Counted from the first letter of the stretch, positions 51,396 to 62,098 are shown. The stretch: 64,000 nucleotides of DNA from Psychrobacillus sp. NEAU-3TGS (GCF_029955155.1 NZ_JAPNOZ010000005.1:79448-143447), one strand, 5' to 3'. Notes: generated by a model from the sequence alone, not told the origin. Numbers and translations are program-made.

Positions 51396-52414
51396 CCTGT
51401 TTGGCTGAATCTTTTTTTCGCATAAACATACGTCACAGCAAGTGCTGACACTAACACTGCACCTTTGATAATATCAAATGCATAATACGGCAAATTCATG
51501 ATTGTTAAGCCATTTAATAATATTCCGATCACTGCTGCTCCAAAGAATGTCCCGATAGCATTTGGCTTCCCTGCTCCAAGTACGGAGTAACCTACAAAAA
51601 CAGCCGCCACTGCTTCCATTAACATCGGAGCTCCCGCATCAATTTGACCCGAACCAACACGTGCAGTGAACAGTATGCCTGCCATAGAAGCAAATACACC
51701 AGAAATCACATATGCCGCAAACTTCACTTTACGCGTATTCACTCCAGACAACGTAGCAGCCTCTGCATTTCCACCAGTCATATATAAAACCCGTCCCCAA
51801 CGAGTATGATGGAGTACTACATAAGCGATTAACACCATTCCTAGCATGATCCATACAGGAACCGGTAAACCAAGCATTCTTCCTTGACCAATCCAAAGAA
51901 ATGCTTCCGACAACTGACCCGGAGCAGTACCACCAGCAGTAAGTGGCATATTATTGTAAATAGAATAACCTTCCGTATAGGTGCGATGAAAACCCGCAAC
52001 GATATACATCATACTTAATGTCGCAAGCAAATCTGGTATTCCTAATACTACAATTAGAAAGCTATTAAGTACACCTACTAATACTCCTACTAAAATCGGT
52101 AAAATAATAACAAGCCAAAGCGGCATCTCATACCATACCATTAAAGAAGCTGTTATGACTGTTGACAAGGACATGGTGGAACCAACCGACAGATCAAATC
52201 CGCCTACTACTAATGTAAAGGTGACCCCTAATGCAAGTAACGTAACAATAGAGATTGAACGCAATATATCCGTAAAGTTAGCATAAGTTAAAAATGCTTC
52301 ACTAATAGAACTAAAATACAAAATAATAATGATTAATAACGCAATAGCACCATATTTGAATAGAAATTGAATCCCGTTTTCTTTTAATCTATTCTTCTTT
52401 CCCACCGCTTGCAT
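51392..52414 (-). CDS. Sugar-type ABC transporter permease of the methylthioribose salvage operon
   Basis: 340 residues, eight to ten helices, of the BPD_transp_2 (ribose/xylose/AI-2) class: LGVTFTLVVGGFDLSVGSTMSLSTVI and TGGNAEAATLSGVNTRKVKFAAYVISGVFASMAG are its conserved loops. ATG 52414 with aggaaagga 9 nt upstream is preferred over 52441; it overlaps the ATPase gene by 26 nt. As the last gene of the mtnK-mtnA transcript it very likely carries methylthioribose or a related thio-sugar; that substrate is inferred from context. Confidence 0.87.
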   Translation of the reverse strand: MQAVGKKNRLKENGIQFLFKYGAIALLIIIILYFSSISEAFLTYANFTDILRSISIVTLLALGVTFTLVVGGFDLSVGSTMSLSTVITASLMVWYEMPLWLVIILPILVGVLVGVLNSFLIVVLGIPDLLATLSMMYIVAGFHRTYTEGYSIYNNMPLTAGGTAPGQLSEAFLWIGQGRMLGLPVPVWIMLGMVLIAYVVLHHTRWGRVLYMTGGNAEAATLSGVNTRKVKFAAYVISGVFASMAGILFTARVGSGQIDAGAPMLMEAVAAVFVGYSVLGAGKPNAIGTFFGAAVIGILLNGLTIMNLPYYAFDIIKGAVLVSALAVTYVYAKKRFSQTG

Positions 52415-53900
52415 ACAACAAAATCCTTTCCTGGGTCGCATCTCCCCGTGAAAATTCCTTCACGATTTGACCGTTATACATGACTAAAATACGATTGGCA
52501 ATACCTAGTGCTTCTTGAATTTCGCTCGAAAAGTAAAGACAGCCCTTTCCGCTCTCTGCTAGTTCTCGAATTAGCTTAAAAATATCTGCTTTTGCTCCAA
52601 TATCAACGCCTTTTGTCGGTTCATCAAATAAGTACAGAATGGAATCTCGCGAAGTCCACTTACCGATTACTACTTTTTGCTGATTTCCTCCACTTAAATG
52701 AACCAGCGGCGTTTCCGTATCATCTGTTTTAATCTGTAATCGTTTAATAATATCCTTTGCAAAACTTTTTTCCGCTCTTTTATTCATAAATAATGGATTG
52801 GAAAACTTTCGTAAGTTAGGAAAAGAAGCATTTGTTTGCAAGGATTCATGAACGAATAATCCCTCTTTTCTACGTTCTTCTGGAATTAGGGCCATCCCTG
52901 CGTCAATGGCATCTCTGGGATGTGTTGCTTTTAACTTCTTACCTAAAAGCTCCACACTTCCTCTTTGAAGTGATTCTAAGCCAAATAATGCTTTTGCTAG
53001 TTCGGTTTTCCCTGCACCTACCAGACCAACAATACCGACAATCTCTCCTGCTGCGACAGTAAAGGAAAGATCCTTTAACTTTTGGCCATCTGATAATTCT
53101 TTTACCTCTAGCAACGTTTCTCCTAAAGCGTGATTCCTACTATATTGCTCTTGTTGATAGGAAGTACCGAGCATTGCTTCGATAATTTTCTCTGCGGTTG
53201 CATCTGCAGTTTGAAAAACGTCTACCAGCTTTCCATCGCGCATAACAGTTATTCTGTCACTAATCTCAAACACTTCTGGAAGTCGATGCGAAATAAATAT
53301 GCAACCAACTCCCTGTGCTTTCAATTGATGAATGACAGAAAATAGCTTAGTGGATTCGTGGAGCGATAAAGGAGCGGTCGGTTCGTCAAAAATAATAATT
53401 TTTGCCGAACTAACAAGTGCCCTTGCGATTAAAACAAGTTGTTTTTCCGCCAACGTGAGTTTAAATGCTGGCTGTTGGACTGGAATATTCTCTGCCTGTA
53501 ATTGCTTTAATGCAACGCTCGCCTCTTTGTAGAGTTTCGATGTAGAGATAAACAAGTTATTATTCGTTGCAATGGTATCGAGCATAATATTTTCGGCAAC
53601 AGATAATTCAGGTACAATTGCGGTGTCTACTTCCTGGTAAACACAGTAAATCCCATTTTCTTTTGCCGCTTTTGGTGAACGTAGATTAACACGCTTACCA
53701 TCTATCAAAATTTCACCTTCATCTTGCTCATACACTCCCGACAAAATTTTCATCAGTGTGCTTTTTCCAGCACCGTTTACACCTAGCAATGCATGCAGTT
53801 CCCCTTTTTCTAGGTGAAACTTTGCATCCTCTAGTGCTGTCACTTTTCCAAATGACTTACGTATTGAATTCATCGACAGAAAAGGGTTAGCCACAAACAT
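52389..53900 (-). CDS. Sugar-type ABC transporter ATPase (two nucleotide-binding domains)
   Basis: 503 residues in the RbsA/MglA layout. Domain 1 has Walker A GVNGAGKST, Walker B IIIFDEPTAPL with the signature LTLAEKQLVLIARAL upstream; domain 2 has GLVGAGKTELAKALFG, signature HLSGGNQQKVVIGKW and Walker B LYLFDEPTKGVD. The first-domain signature is altered (LTLAEKQ instead of LSGGQ), as usual in this group. A leaky terminator-like hairpin separates it from the binding-protein gene, probably setting protein ratios. Confidence 0.9.
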   Translation of the reverse strand: MFVANPFLSMNSIRKSFGKVTALEDAKFHLEKGELHALLGVNGAGKSTLMKILSGVYEQDEGEILIDGKRVNLRSPKAAKENGIYCVYQEVDTAIVPELSVAENIMLDTIATNNNLFISTSKLYKEASVALKQLQAENIPVQQPAFKLTLAEKQLVLIARALVSSAKIIIFDEPTAPLSLHESTKLFSVIHQLKAQGVGCIFISHRLPEVFEISDRITVMRDGKLVDVFQTADATAEKIIEAMLGTSYQQEQYSRNHALGETLLEVKELSDGQKLKDLSFTVAAGEIVGIVGLVGAGKTELAKALFGLESLQRGSVELLGKKLKATHPRDAIDAGMALIPEERRKEGLFVHESLQTNASFPNLRKFSNPLFMNKRAEKSFAKDIIKRLQIKTDDTETPLVHLSGGNQQKVVIGKWTSRDSILYLFDEPTKGVDIGAKADIFKLIRELAESGKGCLYFSSEIQEALGIANRILVMYNGQIVKEFSRGDATQERILLYASGGKEE

Positions 53901-53917
53901 GCTCCTTTCTATAAAAA

Positions 53918-53944
53918 CAGCTGCCCTATTTTTCAGGACAGCTG
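53918..53944 (-). terminator. Intra-operon terminator/attenuator
   Basis: Stem cagctgcc / gg(a)cagctg with T5 on the minus strand, lying between the binding-protein and ATPase genes. Probably partial read-through, giving more binding protein than channel. Confidence 0.6.
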
Positions 53945-53957
53945 CTAGTAGTTGAGT

Positions 53958-55037
53958 TTATTGATTTTCCAACTCTTTTAGTGCATCCGTATACCCTTGT
54001 TCGCTTGCACCCCAGTCCTCGATAAACTCATGTAAGCTATTAGTCGTCACCGTTTCTTCTGGAAGTTTAGATGCATCGACAAACACTGGTTCTAGTACAA
54101 CGTTCGCTTCTGGATTTTCACCATTAATCTTTTGATATAAATAACGTACTTGAATACGCCCTATATCCATTGGGTCAACAGCTGCGGAAGCAACCCAAGG
54201 ACTATTTTCCTTTTGAATCATCTGCAGATCCTCATCGCTCATATCTATGCTATACACTTTAATATCCGTTCTGCCTGCCTGTTCAATCGCTCGAACTGCA
54301 CCTTTTGCAAATTCATCCCAAGCTGCCCAAACTGCTGTGATATCCCCTTCGTTTGGATATTGTTTTAATATTGCTTCCATCTGTGATTGTGTATCTAGTG
54401 CTGTATTTTGTGTTGCTGCTCCAAATGTAGCAATTTCTTTAATTCCTGGATTTTTTGATAAAAACTGTTCGTAAGCAACTTGTCTTCTTTCCATCGGCGC
54501 AAAACCAGCAACCCAAATTTTCACGATATTGGCTTCACCATTCGCATCTTCCGATAATTTCTGTAAGGTCATTTCCGCCATTTTTTGATCGCCTTGCTCT
54601 AAAGCAGTAATTCCTTCTACGTCCACACCAGCGTCAAATGCTACTACTGGGATCCCTTTGTCTACGGCAGTCTGAACACCTTGGTTTAATGCTTCTTTTG
54701 TTCCATGGTCTATTAAGATTCCATCCATGCCTTGATTTACCGCTGCATCTAAATTCGATGCCATTTTTGCTAAGTCCCCTTCTGAGTTGAATACAGTAAC
54801 AGTTCCTCCAAAGTTCTCTACTTGTTCCTTTACACCTTCAATATATTGCGCAGAAAAGGTCCCAAGATTTTGTTGTAAAATCAGTGCGATTTTCTTTCCA
54901 GCCAAAGGATTTTCTGAAACTTTCTCCGAGCTAGGCTTTGACGTTTCTTCTTTTGCATTGCTTTTTGGCTGACATCCCGTTAATAGAATGCCAATTATCA
55001 ATAGTACCGATATTAACGAAGCTATTTTTGTTTTCAT
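53958..55037 (-). CDS. Sugar-type ABC substrate-binding lipoprotein (candidate methylthioribose-binding protein)
   Basis: 359 residues: signal with lipobox LLTGCQ (Cys about 22), a Ser/Glu/Lys-rich linker, then a periplasmic-binding-protein type 1 fold ([60 protein letters not shown]) of the ribose/galactose class. The ATG overlaps the stop codon of mtnA by 4 nt, so it is firmly part of the mtnKA operon. Together with the SAM riboswitch this argues for a role in uptake of methylthioribose released outside the cell. Confidence 0.87.
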   Translation of the reverse strand: MKTKIASLISVLLIIGILLTGCQPKSNAKEETSKPSSEKVSENPLAGKKIALILQQNLGTFSAQYIEGVKEQVENFGGTVTVFNSEGDLAKMASNLDAAVNQGMDGILIDHGTKEALNQGVQTAVDKGIPVVAFDAGVDVEGITALEQGDQKMAEMTLQKLSEDANGEANIVKIWVAGFAPMERRQVAYEQFLSKNPGIKEIATFGAATQNTALDTQSQMEAILKQYPNEGDITAVWAAWDEFAKGAVRAIEQAGRTDIKVYSIDMSDEDLQMIQKENSPWVASAAVDPMDIGRIQVRYLYQKINGENPEANVVLEPVFVDASKLPEETVTTNSLHEFIEDWGASEQGYTDALKELENQ

Positions 55038-56089
55038 GATTTTTCTCCTTTTTTTGTACCGAGTAATGCAATAATGTTGTTACTGTATTCCGGATAAATG
55101 ATCCCTTTTTCCGTAATAATCGCCGTTATTAAATGGGCCGGTGTCACATCAAAGGCCGGATTATATACTTTTGTATTATCTGGTGCTACTTGTTTACCAG
55201 CGATATGCGTAATCTCCTCCGAAGGCCGTTCCTCTATTTGTATCGTTTCTCCATTTGCGATGGACAAATCAAAAGTAGAAGAAGGTGCCGCCACATAAAA
55301 TGGAATTTGATATGCCGCTGCCAATAAAGCCAAGTTGAGTGTCCCAATTTTATTGGCCGTATCGCCATTTACAGCAATTCGGTCTGCCCCAACGATAATC
55401 GCTTCGATTCCTTTTGCTCCTATCGTATGAGCGGCCATACTATCCGTAATCAGAGTGACATCGACTCCAGATTGTTGAAGCTCCCATACAGTAAGTCGTG
55501 CTCCTTGAAAAACAGGTCTCGTTTCACAAGCATATACTTGAAACTGCTTTCCTTTTTCAGCACCTAGATGGAAAGGTGCTAGTGCAGTTCCATATTTCGC
55601 AGTTGCAATGGTGCCTGCATTACAAATAGACATGACTTTTGTAAAATCTTCAAGTAAGGATAATGCATATTCACCAATAGCACGGCAAGATTCCTCATCT
55701 TCTTTGTATATGCTATCTGCTTCCTCTAATAATTGTCTCTTCGCTTCTTGTACAGTTTCCGCCTGCTCCACTGAACCACGTAGACGCTCCAAAGCCCACA
55801 CTAAATTGACAGCTGTTGGTCTAGATCCAGCTAAATATAGTGCATCTTTACTTAGTAATTGATAGAATTCCTCCAATGAATTGGTTTCGTAAAACTGTGC
55901 TGCTGCTGCTAATCCATAGGTAGCGGTAATACCAATTGCTGGAGCTCCTCGAACCTTTAAAGTTAGGATGGCATCATATACATCTTCCAGTGTTTCCAGA
56001 GTTTCATACACTACTTCAAGCGGTAACTTTTGTTGATTCAATATTTCAAGTTTATTATTGTTCCATTTGATCGATAACGGAATAGTCAT
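55034..56089 (-). CDS. mtnA: 5-methylthioribose-1-phosphate isomerase
   Basis: 351 residues of the eIF2B-like isomerase family; converts methylthioribose-1-P to methylthioribulose-1-[19 protein letters not shown] near the N-terminus, [16 protein letters not shown] with the catalytic Cys (about residue 160) and [20 protein letters not shown] with the catalytic Asp (about 240) match MtnA. ATGA overlap with mtnK upstream and with the binding-protein gene downstream. Second step of the salvage pathway after MtnK. Confidence 0.95.
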   Translation of the reverse strand: MTIPLSIKWNNNKLEILNQQKLPLEVVYETLETLEDVYDAILTLKVRGAPAIGITATYGLAAAAQFYETNSLEEFYQLLSKDALYLAGSRPTAVNLVWALERLRGSVEQAETVQEAKRQLLEEADSIYKEDEESCRAIGEYALSLLEDFTKVMSICNAGTIATAKYGTALAPFHLGAEKGKQFQVYACETRPVFQGARLTVWELQQSGVDVTLITDSMAAHTIGAKGIEAIIVGADRIAVNGDTANKIGTLNLALLAAAYQIPFYVAAPSSTFDLSIANGETIQIEERPSEEITHIAGKQVAPDNTKVYNPAFDVTPAHLITAIITEKGIIYPEYSNNIIALLGTKKGEKS

Positions 56090-57276
56090 TTTTGCAACTC
56101 CTCAAGTAAAACAATTACCGCTTGGATAGAACTTATACTTTCGCGTTTCAATAAGAGAAGTTCTCCGATGCGTAATGCTTGTTTCTTAGACAGAATTCTT
56201 TTTTCATCCTCTACAATTCCGTCCAAGTCTTTTACATGGGCTAAGCCAATCGTTCTCCTAATTAACTCACAACCAGCAAAACCAAGAGTATCTCGGAAAA
56301 TCTTATTCAATACATAAGCTTTAAATCCTTTTGTATCTTTATATGATTCCACCGCCTTGTTTTCCCAAAGTTCCGAAAAATCAGCAGAAAATACTTCCCA
56401 TGTTTGTTCAATATGGCGGAGGATTACATCTCGCTGTTCTCCTTCTCTTGTAATCGTTTGAACAATTAAATTGGCTAAAAATAAGCCTACGTCAAATCCA
56501 ATTGGTCCGTAAAAAGCGAATTCCGGATCAATTACTTTCGTTTCCGTTTCACTCGCAAAAATACTTCCTGTATGCAAATCTCCATGCAGTAAAGCCTCTG
56601 CTTCTGTTAAAAAGCTTTTCTTTAATTTTGCCACTTCTAATTTTAGAAGTTCATTATTCCAAATGGCTTCCACTTCTGCTCGCAATGAAGGTTCAAAATC
56701 ATTTGTTTCATGGTCAAAAAATGGATCTGTAAAAATTAAATCCTCTGTAATTTTACATAACTCTGGATTGGAAAACTCCGAAACTAGTTTCTTTTTTTCA
56801 AATGGATGCAATGCAAAATCAGACGTATGAAATAAGGTTTGCGCAAGATATTTCCCAATATCGGTCGCTAACTTTGGATAGGACTCAAGGCCGATCAATC
56901 CTTCCCTTGAAATAGTGAGACGGGATAAGTCCTCCATCACGGTAATCGCCAATTCTTCATCAATTGCGTATACTTCTGGTACTAGTCCTGCTGCAAATTC
57001 ACCGTGTTTTTTTAGTGCATTTGCTTCAATTAGCGCACGCTTCAATGTTAGTGGCCAGCTTTCACCAACTACCTTTGCATAGGGTAATGCTTGTTTTAAA
57101 ATGATACCCTTCCCGCTTCTCAAGTCCTTAATGTGAAAAACATAATTCAGATTACCATCACCAATTTCACTACAAGTAAGTTGCGCATCATTCGAAAAAA
57201 GGTTCAAATTTTTTGCGTATATGATAGCCTGCTCTTCTGTTAAAGATTCATATTGTTTCTTCGTGGCAATTGTCAT
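56086..57276 (-). CDS. mtnK: 5-methylthioribose kinase
   Basis: 396-residue small-molecule kinase with a protein-kinase-like fold; phosphorylates methylthioribose from methylthioadenosine breakdown. [12 protein letters not shown] is the glycine-rich loop, [15 protein letters not shown] the Brenner-type catalytic loop and [15 protein letters not shown] the metal-binding segment, all typical of MtnK. First gene after a SAM-I riboswitch with its own terminator, so expression should rise when S-adenosylmethionine falls. Confidence 0.95.
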   Translation of the reverse strand: MTIATKKQYESLTEEQAIIYAKNLNLFSNDAQLTCSEIGDGNLNYVFHIKDLRSGKGIILKQALPYAKVVGESWPLTLKRALIEANALKKHGEFAAGLVPEVYAIDEELAITVMEDLSRLTISREGLIGLESYPKLATDIGKYLAQTLFHTSDFALHPFEKKKLVSEFSNPELCKITEDLIFTDPFFDHETNDFEPSLRAEVEAIWNNELLKLEVAKLKKSFLTEAEALLHGDLHTGSIFASETETKVIDPEFAFYGPIGFDVGLFLANLIVQTITREGEQRDVILRHIEQTWEVFSADFSELWENKAVESYKDTKGFKAYVLNKIFRDTLGFAGCELIRRTIGLAHVKDLDGIVEDEKRILSKKQALRIGELLLLKRESISSIQAVIVLLEELQK

Positions 57277-57300
57277 TTTTCTCTACCTTCCTTTTACAAA

Positions 57301-57510
57301 ATAAAAAACCTCTTTCCAAAGAAAGAGGCGTAGAATAAGAGACTTCTCGCCTCTTATCTTTCAGAAAGTTTCCTTTCTGATGGAATTAGCACCGTGCCTT
57401 AAGAGATCTTCATCTCGGCGCAAAAAGCGCCCCGTCTCACAACGGTATTACGGTCGGTTGCTGGGCTTCATCGGGCCATTACCCTCTGCCTGCTCTTGAT
57501 AAGAGTGCTA
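57301..57510 (-). ncRNA. SAM-I riboswitch (S-box) with terminator controlling mtnKA-ABC
   Basis: On the minus strand: cttatcaagagcaggcagag, ggcccgatgaagcccagcaacc, ggtgctaattcc and the closing gataagag are the S-box blocks, aptamer about 57351-57505. It is followed by the terminator stem cctctttc / gaaagagg with a T6 tail at 57301-57330, whose 5' side can pair with the aptamer's end to form an anti-terminator. Confidence 0.95.
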
Positions 57511-57540
57511 TTATTTTTCACGTAATGTTATTTGATTAGA

Positions 57541-57570
57541 ATCCTAGCATACTCAAAAAAGAATTGTCAA
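57541..57570 (-). promoter_or_regulatory. Promoter of the mtnKA operon
   Basis: On the minus strand TTGACA (57570-57565) and taggat (57546-57541) with an 18-nt spacer, about 35 nt before the aptamer. Confidence 0.7.
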
Positions 57571-57647
57571 TTACCTTTTTAAATTTTATAAAAAATCTAA
57601 ATACTGTATTGACATAATACCCGTTGCATGAAATAATCATTATTAAT

Positions 57648-57676
57648 TTGACAATATAACGTAATTTTAATTGAAT
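57648..57676 (+). promoter_or_regulatory. Promoter of the mtnWXBD operon
   Basis: TTGACA (57648-57653), 17-nt spacer, ttgaat as -10, just before the second S-box. Confidence 0.55.
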
Positions 57677-57681
57677 AATTT

Positions 57682-57830
57682 TTCTTATTTAGAGCAGGTG
57701 GAGGGACGAGCCCTATGATACCCGGCAACCGATTCAGTAATTGAACACGGTGCTAATTCTTGCAGTCAGTTGACTGAGAAATAAGAAGTTGTTAACTACT
57801 TAACCTCTTCTTATTTGAAGAGGTTTTTTA
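57682..57830 (+). ncRNA. SAM-I riboswitch (S-box) with terminator controlling mtnWXBD
   Basis: ttcttatttagagcaggtgg, gagggacgagccc..gat..cccggcaacc, cacggtgctaattctt and the closing aaataagaag form the S-box aptamer (57682-57788); the terminator cctcttc / gaagagg with T6 follows at 57803-57828. The acgagccctatgat block departs slightly from the usual acuggcccgaugaa. Confidence 0.95.
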
Positions 57831-57867
57831 TATTATTGGGCAATTTATATTAAAGGAGATTGAAATT

Positions 57868-59082
57868 ATGAGTGGAGTAACTTCTGTTTATCAATTATAC
57901 GGAAAGCCTGGATCATTCGAAAAAAAAGCAGAAGGCATCGCTTTAGGTCTAACGATTGGTTCATGGACCGATTTACCTTTACTGGAACAAGAGCAATTAA
58001 AACAGCATAAAGGGAATGTTGTTTCGATTAAGGAATATGAAAATATACAACACCCAATCAAATTAGATCAAATAAAAGCAGAGATAAAGATAGAATATCC
58101 TAGTGTCAACTTTTCACCAGATTTACCTGCCATACTAACAACTGTTTTTGGCAAATTATCATTAGACGGTGAAGTGAAACTATTAGACTTAGAATTTTCA
58201 CCAGAGCTATTAGCAAATTTTCCAGGACCGAGGTTTGGTATTGAGCAAATAAGAAACGTATTAAATGTACATAATCGACCGCTCATCATGAGCATTTTCA
58301 AAGGAGTCATTGGAAGGGACATCGATTATTTAGCAGAACAGCTTCGACATCAAGCACTTGGAGGGGTAGATCTAGTAAAAGACGATGAGATCCTTTTCGA
58401 CAATCCATTAACCCCTTTTGAAAAACGAATTACAACTGCCAAGGAAGTATTGCGTCAAGTGTATGAAGAAACTGGACATCGTACGCTTTATGCAGTGAAT
58501 TTATCAGGACGAACATCTGGTTTACGAGAAAAGGCTAAAATGGCGAAAGAACTCGGTGCAGATGCTTTACTATTCAATGTCCATGCATACGGGCTGGATG
58601 TTCTTCAAGAACTAGCTGAAGACGATGATATCCAACTACCATTAATGGCACATCCCGCATATAGCGGGGCATTCACTTCTTCTCCATTTTATGGTGTGGC
58701 AACATCCCTTTTACTTGGCAAATTAACACGGTATGCGGGAGCAGATTTTTCGTTATTTCCTTCTCCGTACGGAAGTGTTGCACTTGAGAAAAAGGCAGCT
58801 CTTTCTCTAGGTGAAGAATTAACGAAAGCAAGTGCTGTAAAACGAACTTTCCCAGTTCCTTCTGCTGGCATACATCCAAGCTTAGTACCTCTATTAATGC
58901 AGGACTTTGGAGTTGATAGCATTATTAATGCTGGGGGCGGGGTACATGGTCATCCTGCTGGTGCAATTGGCGGAGGGCGTGCCTTCAGACAAGCGGTGGA
59001 AGCGGTGCTTGCAGGAATTCCACTTACAGAAGCAGCAAAGCAGCATGTTGAACTCAAATCAGCAATCGAATTATGGGGGTAA
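57868..59082 (+). CDS. mtnW: 2,3-diketo-5-methylthiopentyl-1-phosphate enolase (RuBisCO-like protein)
   Basis: 404-residue RuBisCO-like protein catalysing enolisation in methionine salvage. It retains the Lys of the carbamylation region in [15 protein letters not shown] (about residues 168-182) and the phosphate loop [23 protein letters not shown] near the C-terminus, but lacks true RuBisCO loop-6 residues, as expected. aaaggag precedes the ATG. First gene of the second SAM-riboswitch operon, ending 5 nt before mtnX. Confidence 0.95.
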   Translation: MSGVTSVYQLYGKPGSFEKKAEGIALGLTIGSWTDLPLLEQEQLKQHKGNVVSIKEYENIQHPIKLDQIKAEIKIEYPSVNFSPDLPAILTTVFGKLSLDGEVKLLDLEFSPELLANFPGPRFGIEQIRNVLNVHNRPLIMSIFKGVIGRDIDYLAEQLRHQALGGVDLVKDDEILFDNPLTPFEKRITTAKEVLRQVYEETGHRTLYAVNLSGRTSGLREKAKMAKELGADALLFNVHAYGLDVLQELAEDDDIQLPLMAHPAYSGAFTSSPFYGVATSLLLGKLTRYAGADFSLFPSPYGSVALEKKAALSLGEELTKASAVKRTFPVPSAGIHPSLVPLLMQDFGVDSIINAGGGVHGHPAGAIGGGRAFRQAVEAVLAGIPLTEAAKQHVELKSAIELWG

Positions 59083-59087
59083 ACACA

Positions 59088-59753
59088 ATGAAAAAATTAG
59101 TCATCTTTTGCGATTTTGATGGTACTATCACAACTCAAGATAATATCATCTCGATTATGAAGAAATTTGCTCCCCCTGAATATTTACCGATCAAAGAAAA
59201 TATTTTGGCACAGAAACAATCGATCCGTGAAGGAGTAGCTCAAATGTTTGCACTACTACCTACTTCATTGAAAGATCAAATTGTTTCATATTTACTTGAG
59301 CATGCACAAATACGCGAAGGCTTTGCTGAATTCATTTCTTATACAAAACAACATAATATCCCACTTTATATTGTGAGTGGTGGAATTGACTTTTTTGTGA
59401 ATCCGATGCTGGAGACATTCGGGCCATTTTCCGAAGTTTACTGTAACGAATCGGATTTTTCTGGGGATGTAATACAGATTAAATTCCCATATGGTTGCGA
59501 TGATCAATGTACCAACCAGGGCTGTGGTTGTTGCAAGCCATCCATTATTCGCAAACTGCAAGACACTGATGCATTAAGCATTGTAATTGGAGATTCTATC
59601 ACCGATTTAGAAGCTGCAAAATTAGCGGACATCGTCATTGCACGAGATTTCCTTATTAAAAAATGCGAAGAACTTCATATTCCATTTGAGCCGTTTGAAA
59701 GCTTTCATGACGTTATTAACATAATAGATGCAAAGTTAGGGGTAGAAATATGA
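59088..59753 (+). CDS. mtnX: 2-hydroxy-3-keto-5-methylthiopentenyl-1-phosphate phosphatase
   Basis: 221-residue HAD-superfamily phosphatase: [12 protein letters not shown] (residues 8-19) holds the nucleophile Asp, [11 protein letters not shown] motif [15 protein letters not shown] motif IV. An insert of six Cys ([15 protein letters not shown], about 141-155) is characteristic of MtnX and may bind a metal. ATG 59088 has ggggg 8 nt upstream, inside the end of mtnW; the ATG at 59073 has none. The stop codon overlaps the mtnB start. Confidence 0.93.
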   Translation: MKKLVIFCDFDGTITTQDNIISIMKKFAPPEYLPIKENILAQKQSIREGVAQMFALLPTSLKDQIVSYLLEHAQIREGFAEFISYTKQHNIPLYIVSGGIDFFVNPMLETFGPFSEVYCNESDFSGDVIQIKFPYGCDDQCTNQGCGCCKPSIIRKLQDTDALSIVIGDSITDLEAAKLADIVIARDFLIKKCEELHIPFEPFESFHDVINIIDAKLGVEI

Positions 59754-60367
59754 TCGCACTCCAAAGCAAATGGAAAGAGTTAGCAGACATTAAAGACGAA
59801 CTAGCAGCAAGAGACTGGTTCATGGGCACTAGCGGAAACCTAGCGATAAAAGTGAGCGACCAGCCACTACACTTTTTAGTAACAGCTAGTGGGAAAGATA
59901 AAAAGAAACGGACCATGGAAGACTTCTTACTCGTAAATGCGAGTGCTGATCCTGTGGAAGAAACTGATTTAAAACCATCTGCAGAAACATTACTGCATTG
60001 TGCTATATACAACAAAACCTCAGCTGGCTGTAGTCTTCATATTCATACAGTAGCAAATAATGTAATTTCAGAGATATACGGTGACGATGGCAAAATAGAT
60101 TTTCAAGGTCAGGAGCTTATTAAAGCGTTTGGTTTATGGGAAGAGGATGCATTACTTTCTATCCCTATAATCCCAAACCATGCGCATATTCCAAGCCTAG
60201 CGGAAGAATTTAGTTCCCATATCCATGCCGATAAAGGAGCTGTATTAATCCGAAATCATGGTATTACGGTTTGGGGTAAAGACGGTTTTGAAGCAAAGAA
60301 ACTATTAGAAGCCTGTGAGTTTTTATTTCAGTATCAAGTAGCATTACTTAAAATAAAATCAAAATAA
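59750..60367 (+). CDS. mtnB: Methylthioribulose-1-phosphate dehydratase
   Basis: 205-residue class II aldolase-fold, Zn2+-dependent dehydratase. [10 protein letters not shown] near residue 27, the [12 protein letters not shown] metal-binding His pair (about 96-98) and the [10 protein letters not shown] segment with the third His (about 168) match MtnB. ATG overlaps mtnX stop codon (ATGA). Catalyses the step between MtnA and MtnW. Confidence 0.94.
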   Translation: MIALQSKWKELADIKDELAARDWFMGTSGNLAIKVSDQPLHFLVTASGKDKKKRTMEDFLLVNASADPVEETDLKPSAETLLHCAIYNKTSAGCSLHIHTVANNVISEIYGDDGKIDFQGQELIKAFGLWEEDALLSIPIIPNHAHIPSLAEEFSSHIHADKGAVLIRNHGITVWGKDGFEAKKLLEACEFLFQYQVALLKIKSK

Positions 60368-60382
60368 GAGAGGAAGATTGAA

Positions 60383-60916
60383 ATGGCTATTATTAAAATT
60401 CAAGGAACAAATGAAACAATTGAAGCGCAAAACGAGGTTGCGGCATTTTTAGAAAGCCAAGAAGTTGTTTATGAACATTGGGATATTGAAAAGCTACCTG
60501 TGCATCTTCGTGAGAAATTTGAACTTACTGATGCAGAAAAAGAGGATATTCTACAAGCTTTTCAAGCAGAAATTGATGATATTTCGGCACGTCGAGGCTA
60601 CCAAGCATCCGATATCATTTCCTTATCCGATTCTAACCCTAACTTAGATGAGCTACTGAAAAACTTTGAACGCAAACATATTCATACAGACGATGAAGTT
60701 CGTTATATTGTAAGTGGTCATGGTGTGTTTATCATCCAAGGGAAGGATGAGCGTTTCTTTGAAGTTCATTTATCACCAGGGGATCTAATTTCTGTTCCTG
60801 AAAATATTACACATTACTTTACACTTGCAGAAGACCGTAAAGTAGTTGCAGTTCGAATTTTCGTGACAACGGAAGGCTGGGTACCAGTTTACCAAGATGA
60901 AGTTGCACAAAGCTAA
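60383..60916 (+). CDS. mtnD: Acireductone dioxygenase
   Basis: 177-residue cupin; with Fe2+ converts acireductone to the methionine keto-acid precursor, with Ni2+ to off-pathway products. Metal ligands are seen in KHIHTDDEVRYIV (His, His, Glu) and NITHYFTLAEDRK (His). gaggaag before the ATG. Last gene of the operon; the final aminotransferase (mtnE) and the nucleosidase that makes methylthioribose are not in this window. Confidence 0.95.
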   Translation: MAIIKIQGTNETIEAQNEVAAFLESQEVVYEHWDIEKLPVHLREKFELTDAEKEDILQAFQAEIDDISARRGYQASDIISLSDSNPNLDELLKNFERKHIHTDDEVRYIVSGHGVFIIQGKDERFFEVHLSPGDLISVPENITHYFTLAEDRKVVAVRIFVTTEGWVPVYQDEVAQS

Positions 60917-60919
60917 ATG

Positions 60920-60963
60920 AAAAGACTCCTAAATTGCAGTAACAGCAATTTAGGAGTCTTTTC
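60920..60963 (+). terminator. Terminator of the mtnWXBD operon
   Basis: 18-bp near-perfect stem aaaagactcctaaattgc / gcaatttaggagtctttt with an 8-nt loop. Confidence 0.85.
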
Positions 60964-61174
60964 ATTATTAAACTGGTTATTCACCTAAGTACATTAATAA
61001 GAGTCAACAAATTATTAGGAAAAAATGCAGAAGTTACTGGATTAGCCCTCATTAAACTATACAATATAGTCCTAATAATTTTATACTTTTACAATCAAGT
61101 TGTATAATGTATTTAATTCACTTAGTTTAATTCATGCTTCTAAATGTTTATTAGGTAAACAAGGAGTACTTTTA

Positions 61175-61202
61175 TTTACAAATCCATTGGAAAGAGTATA
61201 AT
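61175..61202 (+). promoter_or_regulatory. Promoter upstream of tatC
   Basis: tttaca (61175-61180) and a perfect TATAAT (61197-61202), 16-nt spacer, about 105 nt before tatC. The rest of the 350-bp gap from 60964 is AT-rich with no clear feature. Confidence 0.6.
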
Positions 61203-61316
61203 GTGAAGATGACGTGAGTCTATACTACTCACTAGAGTATCTATTTTGATTGAATGAATTATACTAAAACATAAGCAAACTTCACTTTGTTTGAGAAGAT
61301 GGGGTGGTAAAACCAA

Positions 61317-62072
61317 ATGACACATGAACCAGAATTGACACTTGTCGAACATTTAACTGAATTACGCAAAAGACTTATCATTGTAGCAACAACATTTATC
61401 CTTTCACTTGCACTAGGGTTTTGGCTTGCACCTAAGACATTAACTTTTATAAAACAACAACCGACAGCTGCCCATGTTGAATGGAACGTATTTGGTTATA
61501 CAGATGGCCTTATGATCTATGTTAAATGTGCTCTAATTTTAGCTATATTAATTACTTTACCAATTGCAATGTATCAAATCTGGTTATTCGTAAAGCCAGG
61601 TTTATTAGAAAAAGAAGCAAAAGGAACAATTTACTTTATACCAGTCTCATTCTTTTTGTTTTTAGCAGGGATTAGTTTTAGTTATTTTATCCTTTTTCCA
61701 CTTATGTTGAACTTTATGTCGAATATTAACGATTCAATCGGTGCATTAGAAACTTATGGAATGCAGCAATATTTCACGTTTATGTTTAACTTAATCATTC
61801 CGGTGGGTATTGTATTTGAATTACCAGTAATTATTTTGTTTTTAACTAAGCTAGGAATCATAACTCCGGATCGATTAAGAAAGATGAGAAAGGTTTCTTA
61901 CTTTATACTAGTAGTAGTTGGAGTTTCTATCACACCTCCAGACTTTATTTCTGATTTTATCATCGTTGTTCCATTACTATTACTATTTGAAATAAGTATT
62001 CTCGTTTCAAGCTGGTCTTATAAAAAACAGCTAGCAAAACAAGCTCTTGAGGAAGAAAGCTTAGAAAACTAA
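61317..62072 (+). CDS. tatC: Twin-arginine translocase subunit TatC
   Basis: 251 residues and six membrane helices. The N-terminal [13 protein letters not shown] motif (residues 8-20) is the twin-arginine signal recognition region, followed by the conserved FxKPGL-like loop [12 protein letters not shown]. TatC receives folded proteins with RR signal peptides. A ggggtgg site precedes the ATG. tatA follows after 26 nt, making a minimal two-component Tat system of the Gram-positive type (TatA takes the TatB role). No obvious Tat substrate gene is adjacent. Confidence 0.95.
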   Translation: MTHEPELTLVEHLTELRKRLIIVATTFILSLALGFWLAPKTLTFIKQQPTAAHVEWNVFGYTDGLMIYVKCALILAILITLPIAMYQIWLFVKPGLLEKEAKGTIYFIPVSFFLFLAGISFSYFILFPLMLNFMSNINDSIGALETYGMQQYFTFMFNLIIPVGIVFELPVIILFLTKLGIITPDRLRKMRKVSYFILVVVGVSITPPDFISDFIIVVPLLLLFEISILVSSWSYKKQLAKQALEEESLEN

Positions 62073-62098
62073 TCTATTATTACGAGGAGGAACATCCA

